The position numbers and the translations under genes are program-made. The notes under the pieces are model-generated. The model saw only the letters and a list, made by a program, of their open reading frames with translations, had not been told where the DNA came from and searched no databases. A stretch of DNA of 64,000 nucleotides from JAIQFF01 sp963725615. GTDB taxonomy: Bacteria; Acidobacteriota; Terriglobia; Terriglobales; Acidobacteriaceae. The stretch spans positions 1-64,000 of the forward strand of contig CAVRZO010000028.1 of assembly GCA_963725615.1 (NCBI GenBank), read 5' to 3'. Positions 62,160 to 64,000 of the stretch are shown here, piece after piece (position 1 is the first letter of the stretch; each line of letters starts with the position of its first letter).

Positions 62160-63050
62160 ATGGACTTTGATCAGCTAGTTACTTTCCTGGAAGTGGCCAA
62201 GCTGGGAAGCTTCTCCCGTGCGGGCCAGAAAGTCTTCCGCTCGCAGTCCGCCGTCAGCGCGCAGATCCGACAGCTCGAGCAGGAGTACGGAGACCGCCTG
62301 CTCGATCGTTCCGGCAAAGATGTAACCCTCACTCCCGCAGGCCGAGTCCTGTTCGCCTACGCTGAGCGCCTTCTGCAGATGCGGGACGAGTCTTTGCTCG
62401 CCGTCGCCGATCAGGGCACCAGTCCGCGCGGTACGCTGGTGATCGGCGCCAATGAAGCCACCTGTCTTTACGTGCTGCCCGACGTCTTCGCCAAATACTG
62501 TCATCTCTACCCCGGCGTGCAGATCAGCATTTACCGCAACTTCAGCTACAAAATTGTCGAGAAGCTGGAGAACGGCACCATTGATGTCGGAATTGTGACC
62601 TTGCCGGTGAAGTCGGCCAGCCTCAAGACACATTCCATTTTTCGCGATCAGCTGATGCTGATGGTCAGTCCGCAGAACGCGCTGGCCAAGCTTGACGTGG
62701 TGCCGGTAAGCGAAGTGGCCAAACAACCGCTGCTGCTGCCCAAGACCGGCTACAGCCGCCGGGTCATGGACAAACTGTTTCGTCCCTATGCCTCCCATCT
62801 CCAAGTCCGGATGGAATTGCCCAGCGTAGGCATGATCAAGAGTTTCGTGGCGGCCGGGCTGGGTGTTTCGCTAATCAGCTCCAGCTTTGCCAAGGACCAG
62901 GTACTGGCGGGACGGGTCAAACTGATCCCCATCCGCGACCAGGAGCTATGGCGGGAACTGGGGATTGCCTATCGGCGCGACCGTACCCACACCCGGGCGA
63001 CGACGACCTTCATCAGTACCGTCCGGCAGCTGGCTACGGCTTCCAAATAA
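62160..63050 (+). CDS. LysR-type transcriptional regulator (CysL/GltC-like)
   Basis: 296 residues. The winged helix lies at 1-60 (FLEVAKLGSFSRAGQKVFRSQSAVSAQIR split), with a linker helix and a periplasmic-binding-type effector domain (about 90-290). It follows gltB on the same strand. Its position beside sulfur and glutamate genes makes it a candidate regulator of one of them, but effector and target cannot be read from sequence. Confidence 0.93.
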   Translation: MDFDQLVTFLEVAKLGSFSRAGQKVFRSQSAVSAQIRQLEQEYGDRLLDRSGKDVTLTPAGRVLFAYAERLLQMRDESLLAVADQGTSPRGTLVIGANEATCLYVLPDVFAKYCHLYPGVQISIYRNFSYKIVEKLENGTIDVGIVTLPVKSASLKTHSIFRDQLMLMVSPQNALAKLDVVPVSEVAKQPLLLPKTGYSRRVMDKLFRPYASHLQVRMELPSVGMIKSFVAAGLGVSLISSSFAKDQVLAGRVKLIPIRDQELWRELGIAYRRDRTHTRATTTFISTVRQLATASK

Positions 63051-63230
63051 GCCTCAGGCCAGTTACCCGCCTCCCATGCGGCTAATCGAATTTGTCGATG
63101 CAGGTCATCAAAATTTCCAATTTCCTTTTTTCGAGGAAAAGTTGCTAATCTTCAGCAGAAGCCTCAGAAACTTCGATCGCGGTGACTCGCGGTTATGAAT
63201 GAGACTTGAACCCAGCTGAGGGGGTGCGGT

Positions 63231-63401
63231 ATGAAAGAACTGGAAAGCGGATTAAACAAAATCCTGGAAGAGCATCAGCATGAGAGCGGACTCCACGTCA
63301 TCGGAGGCAGGCGCAGACTGGTTGATCGGCTGATGCAATTCTTTGAAGAATTCAAACCGGAGCAACCGGACCCGAGACTGGGCCGCCAACAGCACAACTA
63401 G
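63231..63401 (+). CDS. Small hypothetical protein, 56 residues
   Basis: ATG at 63231 with GAGGGGGT upstream. The product is charged and helical (MKELESGLNKILEEHQHESG ... RLVDRLMQFFEEFKPEQPDP). It ends 22 bases before the aspartokinase leader ORF and may share its transcript. I do not recognise it. Confidence 0.6.
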   Translation: MKELESGLNKILEEHQHESGLHVIGGRRRLVDRLMQFFEEFKPEQPDPRLGRQQHN

Positions 63402-63423
63402 GATCAGGCTGCGAGCAGCAACC

Positions 63424-63528
63424 ATGAAAGCAATTTCCCTGAAGGCTAAGGCTAAGCGAATTACATCGATGAGCATTACATCGACACGAATTCGCGTGTC
63501 TTCTGGGGGAGGGCGCCTGGTGAGCTGA
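63424..63528 (+). CDS. Leader peptide of the aspartokinase gene (Lys/Thr/Ile-rich)
   Basis: 34 codons. A first block is Lys-rich (SLKAKAKR; four Lys in the first 11 codons). A second is Ile/Thr/Met/Ser-rich (ITSMSITSTRI; Ile x3, Thr x3, Met x1). These are end products of the aspartate pathway controlled by the downstream gene, as in the E. coli thr leader. The antiterminator strand (63503-63513) lies within its last codons. The ribosome site is weak. Confidence 0.72.
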   Translation: MKAISLKAKAKRITSMSITSTRIRVSSGGGRLVS

Positions 63529-63557
63529 GAAACACAGAGCTTTAGGGCCTACAAAAA

Positions 63558-63592
63558 CCCACCGCCAGAAGCAACTGGCCGGTGGGTTTTTT
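63558..63592 (+). terminator. Attenuator terminator in front of the second aspartokinase
   Basis: The stem CCCACCGCCAG (63558-63568) pairs with CTGGCCGGTGGG (63575-63586), 11 pairs with one bulged C, then six T. It is nearly the same sequence as the terminator at 53223-53260. The leader segment CTGGGGGAGGG (63503-63513) can pair with the 5' arm at 9 of 11 positions as an antiterminator. Confidence 0.8.
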
Positions 63593-63641
63593 ATTTGCTC
63601 CAAACCCACATCAACCAGCAAGAGCACACAAGGGAGACAAG

Positions 63642-64000
63642 ATGAACGACCTGTCAGAAGCGAGTAATGAAGCAGCGCAACGGAGTCCGGAATACGTTGT
63701 GATGAAGTTCGGGGGCACTTCGGTGGAGGACGCCGCCGCCATTCGACGCCTGTGTCGCCTGGTGCAACGGCCGTTATCGCTCCGCCCCGTGGTGGTGGTC
63801 AGCGCTCTGGCCAAGGTCACCGACCAGCTAATGAACGCGGGATGGGCAGCGGCGGCAGGAAATCTCGATTCCGCCCGGGAGATTCTGCAAATTCTCCGCC
63901 AGCGGCATGAAACGGTCGCGAGCGGACTTGCGAAGGGCGATGAACGCTGGCGTCTCTCCCGTGAGTTCGCCAGGGAATTCAAGTCGGTCGACAAGATACT
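63642..64000 (+). CDS. Aspartokinase, N-terminal part (runs off the window)
   Basis: 119 residues visible from the ATG at 63642 (AGGGAG upstream). The kinase start is YVVMKFGGTSVEDAAAIRRL, with VVVVSALAKVTDQLM. An extra 18-residue N-terminus and the Thr/Ile leader make a bifunctional aspartokinase-homoserine dehydrogenase or a threonine-sensitive isoform likely, but the domain that would tell lies beyond the window. Confidence 0.9.
   Translation, partial: MNDLSEASNEAAQRSPEYVVMKFGGTSVEDAAAIRRLCRLVQRPLSLRPVVVVSALAKVTDQLMNAGWAAAAGNLDSAREILQILRQRHETVASGLAKGDERWRLSREFAREFKSVDKI

Overview
The window is chromosomal DNA from a GC-rich Gram-negative bacterium, most likely a soil-type Acidobacteriota (Terriglobia-like). 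I infer this from protein character: a Ser/Thr kinase fused to TPR repeats, a pseudokinase fused to a TonB C-terminal domain, DUF2339/DUF3999/DUF885/DUF4097 proteins, paired ECF sigma factors, and many short dispersed palindromic repeats between genes. No prophage, insertion sequence, plasmid function or CRISPR array is visible. About 55 protein genes, one tRNA-Lys and two leader-peptide attenuators can be supported.

Layout. 0-10 kb: NAD kinase, an ECF sigma factor, a NarL-type regulator, and a minus-strand cluster running secreted protein, peptide-binding protein, NtrY-like kinase and NtrC-like regulator. Then come small hypothetical genes, including a frameshifted zinc-ribbon gene. 10-20 kb: a non-RD Ser/Thr kinase with TPRs, a YjbQ protein, a DUF2339-DUF3999 pair and FtsK. 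20-26 kb: UppP, a tightly overlapping threonine dehydratase / SH3-TPR / beta-propeller operon, and RNase J. 26-33 kb: EcsC, a HAD phosphatase, and the aspartate-to-diaminopimelate genes asd, lysC, dapB, dapA and dapD on the minus strand. 33-45 kb: an AI-2E-type permease, shikimate kinase, an ECF sigma / anti-sigma / DUF4097 operon, a CBS protein, a GH130-like glycosidase, a DUF885 protein, tRNA-Lys and a SYLF protein. 45-53 kb: a patatin/BamA-type outer-membrane phospholipase, a sugar epimerase and oxidoreductase pair, a Crp/Fnr regulator and the pseudokinase-TonB protein. 53-57 kb: an assimilatory sulfur operon (ferredoxin sulfite reductase, siroheme synthase split over two genes, APS reductase). 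57-64 kb: glutamate synthase large subunit, a LysR regulator, a small ORF and the start of a second aspartokinase.

The most notable observation is a pair of ribosome-dependent attenuators. In front of the sulfite reductase, a consensus-like promoter is followed by a tiny ORF with five Cys codons in eight. An alternative antiterminator strand and a perfect 13-bp terminator come next, 14 bases before the reductase start. In front of the second aspartokinase, a 34-codon leader ORF rich in Lys, Thr, Ile and Met, the products of the aspartate family, precedes a terminator of nearly the same sequence. Each leader is enriched for end products of the pathway its downstream gene serves.

Other themes are a set of dispersed palindromic repeats that supply stop codons, tails and part of a signal peptide to genes and appear to have removed the start region of the threonine dehydratase. 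Two small genes look frameshifted. A recurring pattern of -10 boxes 6-15 bases upstream of start codons lacking Shine-Dalgarno sequences suggests leaderless transcripts. All functional calls rest on reading the sequence; no database search was possible.
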